DNA from: Triticum aestivum
Lineage: Eukaryota > Streptophyta > Magnoliopsida > Poales > Poaceae
Assembly: GCF_018294505.1 (NCBI RefSeq)
Contig: NC_057812.1
Location: 65,081,454-65,145,453 of the forward strand
DNA: 64,000 nucleotides
Reading direction: 5' to 3'
Made by a program: the position numbers and the translations under genes
Shown here: positions 11,765 to 23,339 of the stretch, piece after piece
Position numbering within the stretch: position 1 is the first letter of the stretch
Layout of the letters: each line of letters starts with the position of its first letter
The notes under the pieces: generated by a model
Databases searched by the model: none
What the model was told of the DNA's origin: nothing
What the model saw: only the letters and a program-made list of their open reading frames with translations

Positions 11765-13117
11765 ATATAGGAGCTACCATCATTTCCCCATCCTTACTCT
11801 GTTTGGGCAAAAATGCCTCACCTTAGATTGCAATTGATCATCTGTCTCATCTTTGCTTCGTCTCTAGACAAAATGGCATACATTTAATTTTATGATGTAT
11901 CTTTATCATATGATAAAAATGTGAAGGTATAGAAGATATGAAAACAAAACAAAATGTTAGTAGCCCATGTAATCTTGTATGAATGCCAAAAAAGTGACCA
12001 AAAGCTAACCTGCCTAGAAAAATTCTGAACGTTACAAAAAGACAAGTATAATCATAATAGTCTACTGTTCAACATACTAAAGCATAACCTAGTGGTGGAA
12101 AGGGGATGATGTCTTTCCACCCACCTAGGTTCAAGGCATGGTACTTAGAATTTGGCTTTGTTGCATCAATTTTACTATAGGGGCCTCCCTTACAGTCTTT
12201 CTGTTAAAAAAGTTTAATGTTCAAATTTCAGCCAATTTTGAACAAGGAGCAGAGAGAAAACAAGATTTCGAACTTTTATCAAAATTTGTTCAAATTTGAA
12301 CAACCCAAAAAACTGAAAAATACAGAAAACAAGTATAATCATAGTAGACTAATGTTCATTTCAAACCATTTCCAAACGTTGTCGTGGACGAGAGGGGGTG
12401 GGGTCGACGAGCGCTAGATTTGGACGTGGTGGGGGCGTGGGAGGAGAGGGAAGGTTTCATGCAAAGGAGCTTTGGACATGGGAGGAGAGGGAAGGCGCGA
12501 GACGTGGGAGGAAAGAATAGTTCGTGCTTTATTTGCGGTTTGTTCGCGCTGCTTGCAGTGACTTTTCCGTCTTTTTTCTTGGGCTTTTCTTTTCCTCCCT
12601 CGGTTTCAGCCTCCACCGTCACCTGTAGTGGTTCTTGTGGATACCTAAGTACACATATGTATCCACTTGAGTTAACAAGCCATTCATACATAGTGAAAAG
12701 TCACACGTGTTCAGGAATAGAATCACCTTGGCTCGTAAGCTTTAGCTCTTGTCAAGGGGCCAATGGACGTTGTTGAAGTAGTCGGTGACGTAGTTGAACT
12801 TAAGGAGGTGATGTTTGAGGGCAACATGGGTATCACATCATGACCTCAACTTAGATCCATATCTTGATTTTTTTTCTTGTAATCAACTTCTCAAGATCTT
12901 GATCCTTCATAGCCTAACATATAAGGTAGAGCATGCTTCATTTGAGTTCCACATAAGAACTCTTCTACACTTTCTTCTGTTTCAACCTTGAAGCCACCAC
13001 ATGGTCTTCAAGTGTTGCCTATGAAAAAAAAATCCTCCACATATAACTCAATAAAACACTAGTTCATAAAAATGGTCATTAATTATCAAAACCACACATG
13101 GGGCTACATGCACTTTC
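11765..13117. other. Intergenic stretch without a recognisable gene
   Basis: The DNA is AT-rich. A short block at 12030-12075 is partly repeated at 12325-12360 (acaagtataatcata core). A purine-rich island at 12380-12520 contains a direct repeat of tgggaggagagggaagg about 40 bp apart. The ORFs at 12356-12776 on both strands have no family features. The first part may continue the repeat interrupted by the Angela-like element. Confidence 0.4.
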
Positions 13118-13620
13118 TTGATCACAGTCGCACCAAGCGCCAACTTTTATGTGCATGAGATGGTCCTCCTCAAGCTCAAAATGCATGCCCAGTCCACTAT
13201 GGTCAAACGTACATGCCTAAAGATCTCCTTCAAGTTCTTTGGACCTTTCAAGATTGCAGAGCATGTTAGCCTTACAGGTTGGAGTTGCCACCGGTCTTCC
13301 ATGTGTCCCAGATCAAGCCGTTCATCGCTAAGCTATAGGCGCGTCTTCTTTGAGCTGCAGCCACCCAATGGCCTTACACTGGTGCCTCTGTTCCCCGCTT
13401 ATATCCTGGATGACTACCTCATAAAAAAGGGTAAAAAGGCAGTGGTGTAGATCCGGGTACAATTGTGGCCTCTACCACATGACTCCGCGATGTGGGGGGA
13501 GTACGAAGGGCTACACCATCGCTTTTTATTGGCGCAAATCCGGGAGGGATAATCGTTTCAAGGAGGAGAGGGTGTCACACATGTACCTACAATTGATGAT
13601 GTTCTCGCAAATTAGAAGGA
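13118..13620 (+). pseudogene. Relic of a Ty3-gypsy integrase C-terminus with chromodomain-like end
   Basis: The frame at 13118-13300 reads VLLKLKMHAQSTMV and FKFFGPFKIAEHV, which match the conserved GPFKI block after the gypsy integrase core. A second frame then gives HVSQIKPFIAKL (about 13297-13335), and a third around 13455-13550 gives LPHDSAMWGEYEGLHHRF, resembling the chromodomain-like module (LP...ATWE.YE.L..RFP). Frame changes and stops separate these blocks. No LTRs, protease or RT are found nearby, so this is an isolated fragment. Confidence 0.65.
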
Positions 13621-14090
13621 AGATGAGTGGGACCTGCGTGTAAGGGAGAGGAGGGTGTTGTTGTTGTGTGTGGCCCCAGTCATGATGCGTAGATGATATA
13701 ACCCAGCCAACGTACTAAACGAGTTATGCCATGATGAGAAAGTAAAATCTTGCTTCCCATAGTGGATATTTCTGACTCGCGAGCTCCAATGGTCTCTCCA
13801 TTTAAAAAAAATATCAAAATCAATCTTTCAAGTTTACAAGAATCTGGAAAAAAAATCTTGCATGCTATCACCGACGTATCCCACAAACACGCAAAATCTC
13901 AATTTGGAAACCTTTATACTCAAAGCTACATGAAAATGACAGACGTGTGGATTTGAGTATACACGCTTTCAAATCTTCAAAATATACAGATTTTGTCTTT
14001 TTTTGGTAGCCCATAATAAAAGAATTTCACATTGTGATATTTCATTTTTGTAGCATGCATCATTGAATCCATCCACAGAGTTTTAAAAAA
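13621..14090. other. Stretch with no feature seen
   Basis: Mixed-composition DNA between the gypsy relic and the GC-rich promoter region of the downstream gene. Short ORFs occur on both strands without recognisable motifs. Confidence 0.3.
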
Positions 14091-14269
14091 TTGCAAAATG
14101 TGGTTCTTTTTTTTTTGAATAACGGGCTCAGTAGACTAGTGATCACGAGTCAAAGTAACTTTTCGAACCTCCCATCCCCTTATCTCACCCACCTTCTCTA
14201 TTGCTTAAAAGAAAAACATCTTCCTTCTTACCTCCTTAAGCTCCCGAACCGGGCCTTCGTCCAGAACCC

Positions 14270-14610
14270 GCAATCCACGGGCGACATACTAACCCCGAGC
14301 CCGAGCACTGCACCGCTTTCTCCTTCCCCTTGCTTCGCGTCGCGGACTCACGGGCGCGGCGCGACTCCTGCCGCTGCCGGCACCGGCGAGCATCGGCGGC
14401 GGCTGCTGCGTCGGAGGTCAGTCCCGTCCCGCGCGTGCCGTCCCCCCTCCCTCCCTCCTCGCTCGGCGCTCGCTAACGTCTCACCATGTCGCTCGGGCGC
14501 GCGCAGGCAGGCAGGCACCCATTCCGTCCTCCGCTCCGGCGACGTTGAAGAGGTCGACGGCGCGCGCTTCGCTCACCACCCGCTCCTCCTCCGCCGCCCC
14601 GCCCGCGTGG
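14270..14610 (+). promoter_or_regulatory. Putative 5' non-coding exon (and core promoter) of the lipid-transfer-like gene
   Basis: GC content rises abruptly at about 14270 and falls after 14700, as in grass promoters and 5' UTRs. The segment ends in cgcgtgg followed by gtaagc at 14611, a strong donor. A second possible small intron runs from ggaggtcagt (about 14416) to gcgcgcag (about 14507). The T-rich DNA that follows is intron-like. It continues on the far side of the copia insertion at 44578 and ends in an acceptor at 44916 just before the ATG exon. Assignment to that gene is inference, because no cDNA is available here and the ORFs inside could also be spurious. Confidence 0.45.
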
Positions 14611-15085
14611 GTAAGCGCACCATCCTCTCCTCCGCCTCCCCCGGTCCCCCCTCGGGCGCGACGCGCGTGCGCCGCCAGCCGGAGCAGATGGATGACCGAT
14701 TTTGGGTCCGTTTCCCATGGATTTCGGTTCGATTAGATGAGTCGGTGCTTTGTAGTTCATATTGATTGAGCGATTGCTGCTGGATATGGTCCTGGAATGA
14801 TCTTGTTTTTGTCTGTCTCGCTGTATCGTTGTGTGCATGCCTCTTGTGGTTGTTCTGCTGCAGTGCTGCTTCAGTTCCAGGCCTCCGTGCTGTTTGTAGT
14901 GCCCGCGGTAGCGTGTTAAGGTTCTGGGTCAATTCTGTCGAGTCCTTGGGGTTTGCTGCCCTGCTGTTGTGTGCCTTTTATCTCTGCTTAGTCTGAATCA
15001 AGTTAAGTTCATCTGCTCGTTTGGTATGTGTGTCACTCTGGTTTCCCCGCGCCTGAACATGACTGCATTTTGCTGAACTGGAACG

Positions 15086-16029
15086 TGTTGGAAAGCAAAT
15101 TACTACGAGATTTAATCCGAATAAACAGAAGATAAATCATGACCACAGCAGCAGAGATTAAACTAATCATGCGAACTAGCATAGCAGATGAACATATCAC
15201 ATCTAGGGCACATACTAGAAGCATGAATTCTACCACGATCTCGAACAGAAAGGATAGAATCACATACGGTGCAGCGGGTGCAGCACCGCCGGCGTTGACG
15301 TTGTCGCCCATGTCGTCGAGGACGAGGTTGCCGAGGTCGGGGAAGAAGTCGTCGTTCGCGAAGTCGTCGCTGCCAGCAGTCGCGCGAGTGCGCTCCCCAA
15401 AAACTTGATCGCCCCTCTCCCGTATAGGATCACGAGAGGCGGGGTTCTGGAGGCCTGCTGTCCCTTCTCGCGGTGCACGCCGGAAGGAGGGATGGAGAAG
15501 ACATGCTTGGCGGCGCAATGATCTGGAACGGTGATGAGAAACCATACGAAGCGGCGGCGGCTAGGGTAGACGTCTGCCTAACTATATAGTGCGGGCCGGG
15601 TAGGTCGTGGGAGTAAACCCCACGTCCGAGTCGTCATGATCCAAAAGAATCGGAAACGTCCGTTAATTATTAATTAATGACTCATTAATTTTCCCATGCA
15701 GCAAAGATATAGACAATGTGCATAGCTCTGTCCTTGGCTCGGCTCAATCCCGCAACCCGCGGCGCGTCGTGGCGAGGCGTGGCGTGGCGTGGCGTGGCGT
15801 GACGAGGCGAGCGAGGAGGAGGAGCGCGCGTGTAGGTCTCTTCTTCTCATGCTCATACAAGTGGTAGAAGAGCTCACCTTATAAAAAGGTGCAACTCTCT
15901 CTCAACTTTCGGGGTGGGACTAAACTTTAGCCTCACTCACTCCACTCATATGTGTGCATGAATGGGCCAAGAGAATTTCAGAATTTTAGTTGGGCCTTGG
16001 GCCAAAGGCCTACTAGCAAAATTCCAACA
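15086..16029 (-). repeat. 3' LTR of the split copia element (long form)
   Basis: This LTR is 944 bp against 507 bp for its partner. The extra DNA is a GC-rich block at about 15269-15525 and a further block of about 150 bp ending near 15705. The GC-rich block is open on the minus strand and reads SDDFANDDFFPDLGNLVLDD, an acidic peptide continuous with the flanking LTR frame. A pentameric ggcgt repeat occurs at about 15775-15805. Confidence 0.88.
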
Positions 16030-16042
16030 ATCCCCCACAAAG
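16030..16042 (-). other. Polypurine tract of the split copia element
   Basis: On the minus strand tttgtgggggat directly abuts the 3' LTR, the expected position and composition for plus-strand priming. Confidence 0.7.
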
Positions 16043-16585
16043 TCTCATTGGCACATCTCATCATTTAGTTCCAAAACATTGTTTTATATATCGGTGCTTA
16101 GTGGAGACTGTGAAGTTGAACTTCCACTTAAAAATTTATGCTATACTAGATCACAACTTGAGTAGTGGACTATGCCTTGAACTACAAGTTTTCTGTGAAA
16201 CTAGTTTCACACAAATTTTTGACCGATACTGGGCTGCCGCAAGGCTTCCCCGCGGGTGGAGCGTATACGTCATACTCCAGGGCCTTTCATGAATTTATTA
16301 GAGAACACCCAATTCTCACAGACTGCGATGTTAACAGTCAAATTCATATAGGTGTGTTCCTCAGAAGATGTTCTGCAGGACAACATCTCTGCTTACCCGA
16401 ATAAGCCACTTGGAACACATTAAGATAAGTATCAACCTGCCATGCAGATCAGGAGAGTATTGCATCTTCACGGAGTGGGATAATTAATATAGGGATACTC
16501 TCCTCCCAGCTGACCAACAGCTTGTCTCCCACTTCTACTTCATGGGATCTTCGATCACATAGAGTGGTTTATCACTATGGACAAC

Positions 16586-18671
16586 TCATGCGGTGGGTCT
16601 CAAACCCATCTCCATCGATGCATTATCTATCACATTACGTGATAGACCCTTTGTGAAGGGATCTGCCAAGTTTTTCGACGTTTAGATATAATCCAACGTA
16701 ATAACTCCGGAGTTCCTCAATTTTCTGACAGATTTTAGTCTCCTCTTCACATGCCTTGAGGACTTCATATTGTCCTTAGAACTGTTTATCTTGACGATCA
16801 CAGTTTGATTATCACAGTTCATCAGGATAGGGGGTATTGGTTTTTCAACCATAGGTAAGTCCATCAAGAGTTCATGAAGCCACTCTGCTTCAACAGTGGC
16901 AGTGTCTAATGCTGTGAGTTCTGCTTCCATAGTTGACCTTGTTAAGATGGTCTGCTTGCAAGACTTCCAGGAAACAGCGCCACCACCAAGTGTAAAAACA
17001 TAACCACTTGTGGCCTTAATCTCATCAGCATCAGATATCCAGTTTGAGTCACTATAACCCTCCAGTACCCTTGGATACCCGGTGTAGTGAATCCCATAGC
17101 TCGCGGTGCCTTTCAAATAGCGCATAACTCTCTCAAGCGCATGCCAATGATCATCTCCCGGTTTTGACACAAACCGACTCAGCTTGCTCACAGCAAAAGA
17201 GATGTCAGGCCTCGTGGCACTCGCCAAATACATAAGCGAGCCAATAATATGAGAATACATCAGTTGATCTCTAGCAATCCGTCGATTCTTTCGAAGCAAC
17301 ACACTAGCATCATATGGAGTTGGAGAAGGCGTGCAGTCGCTATACCCAAAACGACTCAAGACCTTTTCCACATAATGAGACTGAAGCAGTGTGATCCCAC
17401 CATTCTCATCTCTCAACAACTTGATGTTTAAGATAACATCAGCTACTCCTAGATCCTTCATCTCAAAACAGCGAGATAAGAAATCCTTAACCTCCTTGAT
17501 TAAATCAAGTTTGGTTCCAAAGATCAATATGTCGTTGACATACAGACAAAGAATAACTCCTTCGCCCCCACCATAGCGATATTACACACACTTGTCACCA
17601 TCGTTTACTACAAAGCCGGCAGCAGTTAATGTTCTTTCGAACTTCTCATGCCACTCCTTAGGAGCTTGTTTAAGGCCATATAAAGACTTTAATAACTTGC
17701 ACACCTTTCCTTCTTGACCAGGTACTACAAAACCATCTGGCCGATCCATGTAAATTTCCTCCTTCAACTCTCCATTGAGGAAAGCCGTCTTAATGTCCAT
17801 TTGATGAACGAGAAGACCATGTGAGGCAGCCAGTGATAGTAGCACCCGAATTGTGGTCAGTCTAGCCATGGGTGAGTAAGTATCAAAGAAGTCTTCACCT
17901 TCTTTCTGGGTATAACCCTTGGCCATAAGCCGTACCTTATACTTTTCAATCATACCATCAGGTCTAAGCTTCTTCTTGAACACCCACTTACATCCTACAG
18001 GTTTGCACCCATAAGGACGGTCAGTGATCTCCCAGGTACCGTTAGCTAAGATGGAATCCATCTCGCTACATACAGCTTCCTTCCAGTAGTCAGCATCAGG
18101 AGATGCATAGGCTTCTGAAATAGTCCTGGGTGTGTCATCCACGAGGTACACAATGAAATCATCACCAAAAGACTTTGCGGTCCTCTGTCTCTTACTCCTC
18201 ATAGGAGTTCCATTGTTACCCTCAACAGGATTCTCAACGTGTTCCATCGCAATGGTGGGTTCAGGAATTACAGTGAATTCCTCACTAGATGGAGTAGGTA
18301 TCTCCTGATTTGATGAACTCGACATATCCTTCATAGGGAATATGTCCTCAAAGAAAGTTGCATCATTTGATTCCATAATCGTACCAACATGCATGTCGGA
18401 TACCTCAGATTTTATTATCAAAAATCTATAGCCGATGCTATGAAAAGCATAGCCCAAAAGAACACAATCCACGGTTTTTGGTCCAAGCTTGCGCTTCTTG
18501 GGAATTGATATATTGACTTTCGCCAAACAACCCCAAGTACGTAGGTAAGAGAGTTTCAACCTTTTCCTTTCCCATTCCTCAAATGGAGTCATGGTCTTAT
18601 GCTTTGTGGGAACTCGGTTTAGGACATGAGACGCAGTCATTAGCGCCTCCCCCCACCATTGCTTGGATAGA
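16586..18671 (-). pseudogene. Copia pol, C-terminal half: integrase end, reverse transcriptase, RNase H
   Basis: Reading down the minus strand from the gypsy junction: end of the integrase core (MTASHVLNRVPTKHKTMTPF from 18640), a linker rich in Ser/Glu, then reverse transcriptase (KWVFKKKLRPDG; MDIKTAFLNGEL; SLYGLKQAPKEW). A stop at 17584-17582 interrupts RT. Just after it the active site reads YVND (17531-17542) instead of YVDD, losing a catalytic Asp. RNase H follows ([29 protein letters not shown]). Another stop at 16684-16682 precedes the usual C-terminal block TSKNLADPFTKGL, which ends at a TGA at 16588-16586. All blocks stay in one frame, so the damage is point mutations only. Confidence 0.92.
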
Positions 18672-19208
18672 TCCGATGTAACACCCCGGATGTAACTTTC
18701 CCAATTTGTACTCCAACTCTTGCCGTTTCCGGCTTCAAGTTAATTTATTTTCTCGGGTTCGGGTTTCTGTCTCCGTGTGTTGTTGTCATTGTCGTGCATC
18801 TCATATCATGTCATCATGTGCATTGCATTTGCATACGTGTTCATCTCATGCATTCGAGCATTTTCCCCGTTATCCATTTTGCATTCCGGCGCTTCGTTCT
18901 CCTCCGGTGGCCATTTCTAGCTTTCTTTCGTGTCTGAGGATTAAACATTTCCGGATTGGACCGAGACTTGCCAAGCGGCCTTGGTTTACTACCGGTAGGC
19001 CGCCTGTCAAGTTTCGTACCATTTGGACTTCGTTTGATACTCCAACGGTTAACCGAGGGACCGAGAAGGCCTCATGTGTGTTGCAGCCCAACACCCCTCC
19101 AATTTGGCCCCAAACCCACCTAAGCCTTCTCCATCTTCTAGATCGTTTGATCATGATCGCCTGGTCGAAAACCGCACCTCATTTGGACTCTCCTAGCTCC
19201 CTCTATGC

Positions 19209-19216
19209 CTATTTAA
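19209..19216 (+). promoter_or_regulatory. TATA-like element of gypsy LTR 1
   Basis: ctatttaa lies about 40 bp upstream of cgaaaacctagatac and is preserved in all three LTRs at equivalent positions. It marks a likely U3/R promoter for the retroelement RNA. Confidence 0.55.
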
Positions 19217-19394
19217 AGACACCCCCGAATTTCTCCTTCTCTTTTCTCCCGAAAACCTAGATACAAATCATCATCGTCGCCCGCCGGACAAACTCCCCTA
19301 GCTGACGGACACGTACGAATCTCCACCCCGCCGCCACGTGTCGCCATGCCGTTGGTCCGCGCCCCGCGCCCACATCGCCTCTGTCCGCCTCCCG

Positions 19395-19819
19395 NNNNNN
19401 NNNNNNNNNNNNNNNNNNNNNNNNNNNNNNNNNNNNNNNNNNNNNNNNNNNNNNNNNNNNNNNNNNNNNNNNNNNNNNNNNNNNNNNNNNNNNNNNNNNN
19501 NNNNNNNNNNNNNNNNNNNNNNNNNNNNNNNNNNNNNNNNNNNNNNNNNNNNNNNNNNNNNNNNNNNNNNNNNNNNNNNNNNNNNNNNNNNNNNNNNNNN
19601 NNNNNNNNNNNNNNNNNNNNNNNNNNNNNNNNNNNNNNNNNNNNNNNNNNNNNNNNNNNNNNNNNNNNNNNNNNNNNNNNNNNNNNNNNNNNNNNNNNNN
19701 NNNNNNNNNNNNNNNNNNNNNNNNNNNNNNNNNNNNNNNNNNNNNNNNNNNNNNNNNNNNNNNNNNNNNNNNNNNNNNNNNNNNNNNNNNNNNNNNNNNN
19801 NNNNNNNNNNNNNNNNNNN
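19395..19819. other. Assembly gap (425 N) in LTR 1
   Basis: An N run in a GC-rich leader. The flanks are ctgtccgcctcccg and gtccggtgacc. ORFs drawn across it are meaningless. Confidence 0.99.
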
Positions 19820-22800
19820 GTCCGGTGACCTCCTCCGACCACCGCCTCGCCTCCTCGCGCCGGCAAGCTCCTCAACTCCGGCGGCCACTCCCCATTTCCG
19901 GCGAACCTCGGGGCACGTGCAAACCCTAGATCTGGGAGGTGTTTTTTTCTTCTAAGTCCCAAAAATCCCAGATCCATATGCTCCTGTTCATCGTGTCGTA
20001 TCTCCGCATCCGTAGCTCCGTTTTTGGCATATAGCATATCAAAATGTTCATCTCAGAGAGTACATCATTTAATTCCATTGCATCATTTTCATTTGAGTTC
20101 ATCTTGATGCCCGAAATGCTGTTAGAAGAGTGCTACTTGAGATAATTGTCAGGTCTGCTGCTCCATTTAGAGATTTGTCATTTTTTCCATGATTATTGTG
20201 TGCATGATAGGCCCATGAGTTCTACATATGTTTTGTTAAGGGTTTTGCCATCTTTCCAGATGTGCAACCCATGTATTTTTGTGGTGTGTGTGGTGACTAG
20301 TACAAGCTTGCAAAGTGGTGCACTTGGTAATTCTGATTTCAGGGACTTAGCATTTCCACTAAGTCTTTGATCTGTTTATCTCATATGGCCATATGTTCAT
20401 GTTATTTCCTAGCGATCTGTGCCTCTTTTGAGGATGATCAGTAAGGATGTTTTTTTAATCTTGTAGTGCTCTATACATCCATGCCTTTGTTTGCAATTAT
20501 GGAGCACCCTAGCTTGAGTCAATCGAGCTCTACTTTTGCTACTTTGTGAATCTGGGCAGATTGTCTACTAGTTAGCGATTTTGCGGATGATGTTGTAGTT
20601 GATAGGTGCATGCTATGTTATTGTAATTGCCATGTCTAGCTTGTATTTTGTGTATTCTTGATGGGTGTATGCTTATCTTATCATGACTTGCTCTGTAGTG
20701 AGTGCATCGAGCTCGTAAACATGCCTACTTGATATCTGTTTCAGCATGTTCCAGTTTTCACTAAGTCTGTGATCTGCTTATGTTTTTGCCATGTTCACAT
20801 GCTTGCAATTGTATTTTCTGATCCCTTTTGTCTCAAGGTCACTAAGGGACTTTTGTTAAGCTCTTTGAGTAGCTCCATGCCATGCTTTACTTTGCCATGT
20901 TCTGGTCCTGTAGCATGTAGTTTTGTTGCTCCGAAGAGTGCTACCTGATCTGAAATTCCAGACAAGTGTTGATTTCACTAAGTCTGAAATCTGTTTGTCA
21001 TATGCATTTTTGCCATGCTTGTTTGAACCTGTTAATTAATGAATTGGCCGTAGCTCAGTGCTAGACTTTTGTTAAGCATCATGAATGCATCCCTGCCATG
21101 TATTTTTATGCCATGTTTGGGTGAGGTAGCATGTTCATCTCATTGCTTTTAGATGGCTACTTGCTGTAACTCGCAGACCGGTGTCATATTTGAATTGCTT
21201 GCCATTTCCAAACCGTAACTCCGATTCCGGCGTTCTTTATATCGTTTTCAAGCAATTTCATCTCATCTTTCTAGTGGCACACTTGGATTCGCAAGTTGAG
21301 GCCAGGTTCATGCATTCCTTGTCACATCTTGCATATGCATCCCGCATCGCATCCCGCATAGCATATCATCTTTGCATCATTTTGTTCGAGCTTGCACGTG
21401 GTTGATTGTGTCCTTGTTGCTTGTTTGTATTGTTTGGGTAGAGCCGGGAGACGAGTTCGCTAACGAGGAGCCCGTTGAGTTTGCTTTCGAGGATCCGGTC
21501 AACTCTGACAACTTTGCAGGCAAGATGATCATACCCTCGAAATCACTACTACCTTTGCTTTGCTAGATGCTCGCTCTTTTGCTATGCCAATGCTACGATG
21601 CCTACCACTTGCTTTCAAGCCTCCCAAATTGCCATGTCAAACCTCCAACCCACCTTGTCCTAGCAAACCGTTGATTGGCTATGTTACCGCTTTGCTCAGC
21701 CCCTCTTATAGCGTTGCTAGTTGCAGGTGAAGATGGAAGGCCGTTCCTTGTTGGAACAATATTTACTTGTTGGGATATCATTATATTTTCTTGTTCTCTT
21801 AATGCATCTATATACTGGGTAAAGGGTGGAAGGCTCGGCCTCTCGCCTAGTGTTTTGTTCCACTCTTGCCACCCTAGTTTTCCGTCATATCGGTGTTATG
21901 TTCCCGGATTTTGCGTTCCTTACGCGGTTGGGTTATAATGGGAACCCCTTGATAGTTCGCCTTGATTAAAGCTTTTCCAGCAATGCCCAACCTTGGTTTT
22001 ACCATTTGCCACCTAGCCTCTTTTTCCCTTGGGTTTCCGGAGCCCGAGGGTCATCTTATTTTAAACCCCCCCGGGCTAGTGCTCCTCTGAGTGTTGGTCC
22101 AACTCGTCAGCCGCCGGTGGCTACTAGGGGCAACTCTGGGCTGGCCTACCGGAAGTTTAGACAATCTGAGTGTGCCCTGAGAAAGAGCTATGTGCAGCTC
22201 CTATCGGGATTTGTCGGCACGTTCGGGCGGTGTTGCTGGTCTTGTTTTACCCTGTCGAAGTGTCTTGAAGAACCGAGATACCGAGTCTGATCGGAACATC
22301 TCGGGAGGAGGTCTATTCCTTCGTTGACCGTGAGAGCTTGTCATGGGCTAAGTTGGGACTCCCCTGCAGGGATTTCAACTTTCGAAAGCCGTGCCCGCAG
22401 TTATGGGCAGATGGGAATTTGTTAATGTCCGGTTGTAGATAACTTGAACCTTAACTTAATTAAAATGAATCAACTGAGTGTGTTACCGTGATGGCCTCTT
22501 CTCGGCGGAGCCCGGGAAGTGGACACGGTGTTAGAGTAATGTTTGCGCAGGTTGCTCTCTAGTTTCCCGCTCGCGCTTTGCCTCCTCTTCTCGCTCTCTT
22601 TTGCGAATAGGATAGTCACCATATTTGCTAGTCGCTTGCTACAGCTCCATATATTTGTACCTTGCCTTACCTATAAGCTTAAATAGTCTTGATCGCGAGG
22701 GTGCGAGATTGCTGAGTCCCTGTGGCTCACAGATTACTATTACACCAGATGCAGGGCCTGACGATTCTGCTCCAGGTGACGCGCTCGAGCTCAAGTGGGA

Positions 22801-23130
22801 GTTCGACGAGGACTCTCAACGATACTATGTTTCCTTTCATGATGATCAGTAGTGGTGCCCGGTTGGGGTTGATCGGGGCCGTGTCGCATGTTGGGTTCTC
22901 TTTTATTTTCGCGCCGTAGTCGGGCCATGAGTGTTTCGATGATGTATTGTTATTTATGTACTTTATTGACGTGGCGAGTGTATGCCAACTATGTTATCTC
23001 CCCTTTTATCATCTATATTACATGGGATGTTGTGAAGATTACCTAACTTGCGACATATGCCTTCAATGCGATTACGCCTCTAAGTCGTGCCTCGACACGT
23101 GGGAGATATAGTCGCATCGAGGGTGTTACA

Positions 23131-23147
23131 AGTTGGTAATCAGAGCC
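23131..23147 (+). other. Primer binding site, gypsy copy 1
   Basis: agttggtaatcagagcc directly follows the LTR. It resembles the initiator Met-tRNA complement tggtatcagagc with one extra base. Confidence 0.8.
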
Positions 23148-23339
23148 TTCCCCGACCTTAGGAGCCCCATTGCTTGATCGTTTTTAGCGGCCGAGTTGTG
23201 TCTAGAAAAATGTGTTGAGTCATTTAGCATTCGTTCATTTTTGTTCGGATGTGAAGACTATACATTGCAATTTTCATTCCGTTGGATTCAGCTTCAATAT
23301 TTGTCTATCAATGTGCCAATGGATGTTAACCTCTTCAGG

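Larger units (their letters stand above)
18677..23130 (+). repeat. Gypsy LTR 1 (left)
   Basis: The LTR is 4454 bp in this assembly, including a 425-base gap (19395-19819). It begins tgtaacaccccggatg and ends gagggtgttaca. It differs from LTR 2 at about three percent in the first 700 bp and in the last kilobase, but is virtually identical to it over a central 1.7 kb. It holds a TATA-like element (19209-19216), a GC-rich leader where the gap lies, and a small conserved ORF (21372-21566). Confidence 0.92.

Noticed and set aside
15033..15545. 170-codon ORF across the copia LTR as a captured host gene
   Set aside because: The acidic block is continuous with LTR sequence and the ORF runs into the flank. 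No splice sites or family support capture.
19213..20037. ORFs spanning N runs (also 28364-29137, 38194-39034, 56864-58257, 61000-61887)
   Set aside because: Most of each reading is unknown sequence, so open frames across gaps carry no information.
23131..23147. tRNA-like sequence after the gypsy LTR
   Set aside because: It is the primer binding site complementary to a tRNA end, only about 12 matching bases, not a tRNA gene. I saw no tRNA or rRNA gene in the window.
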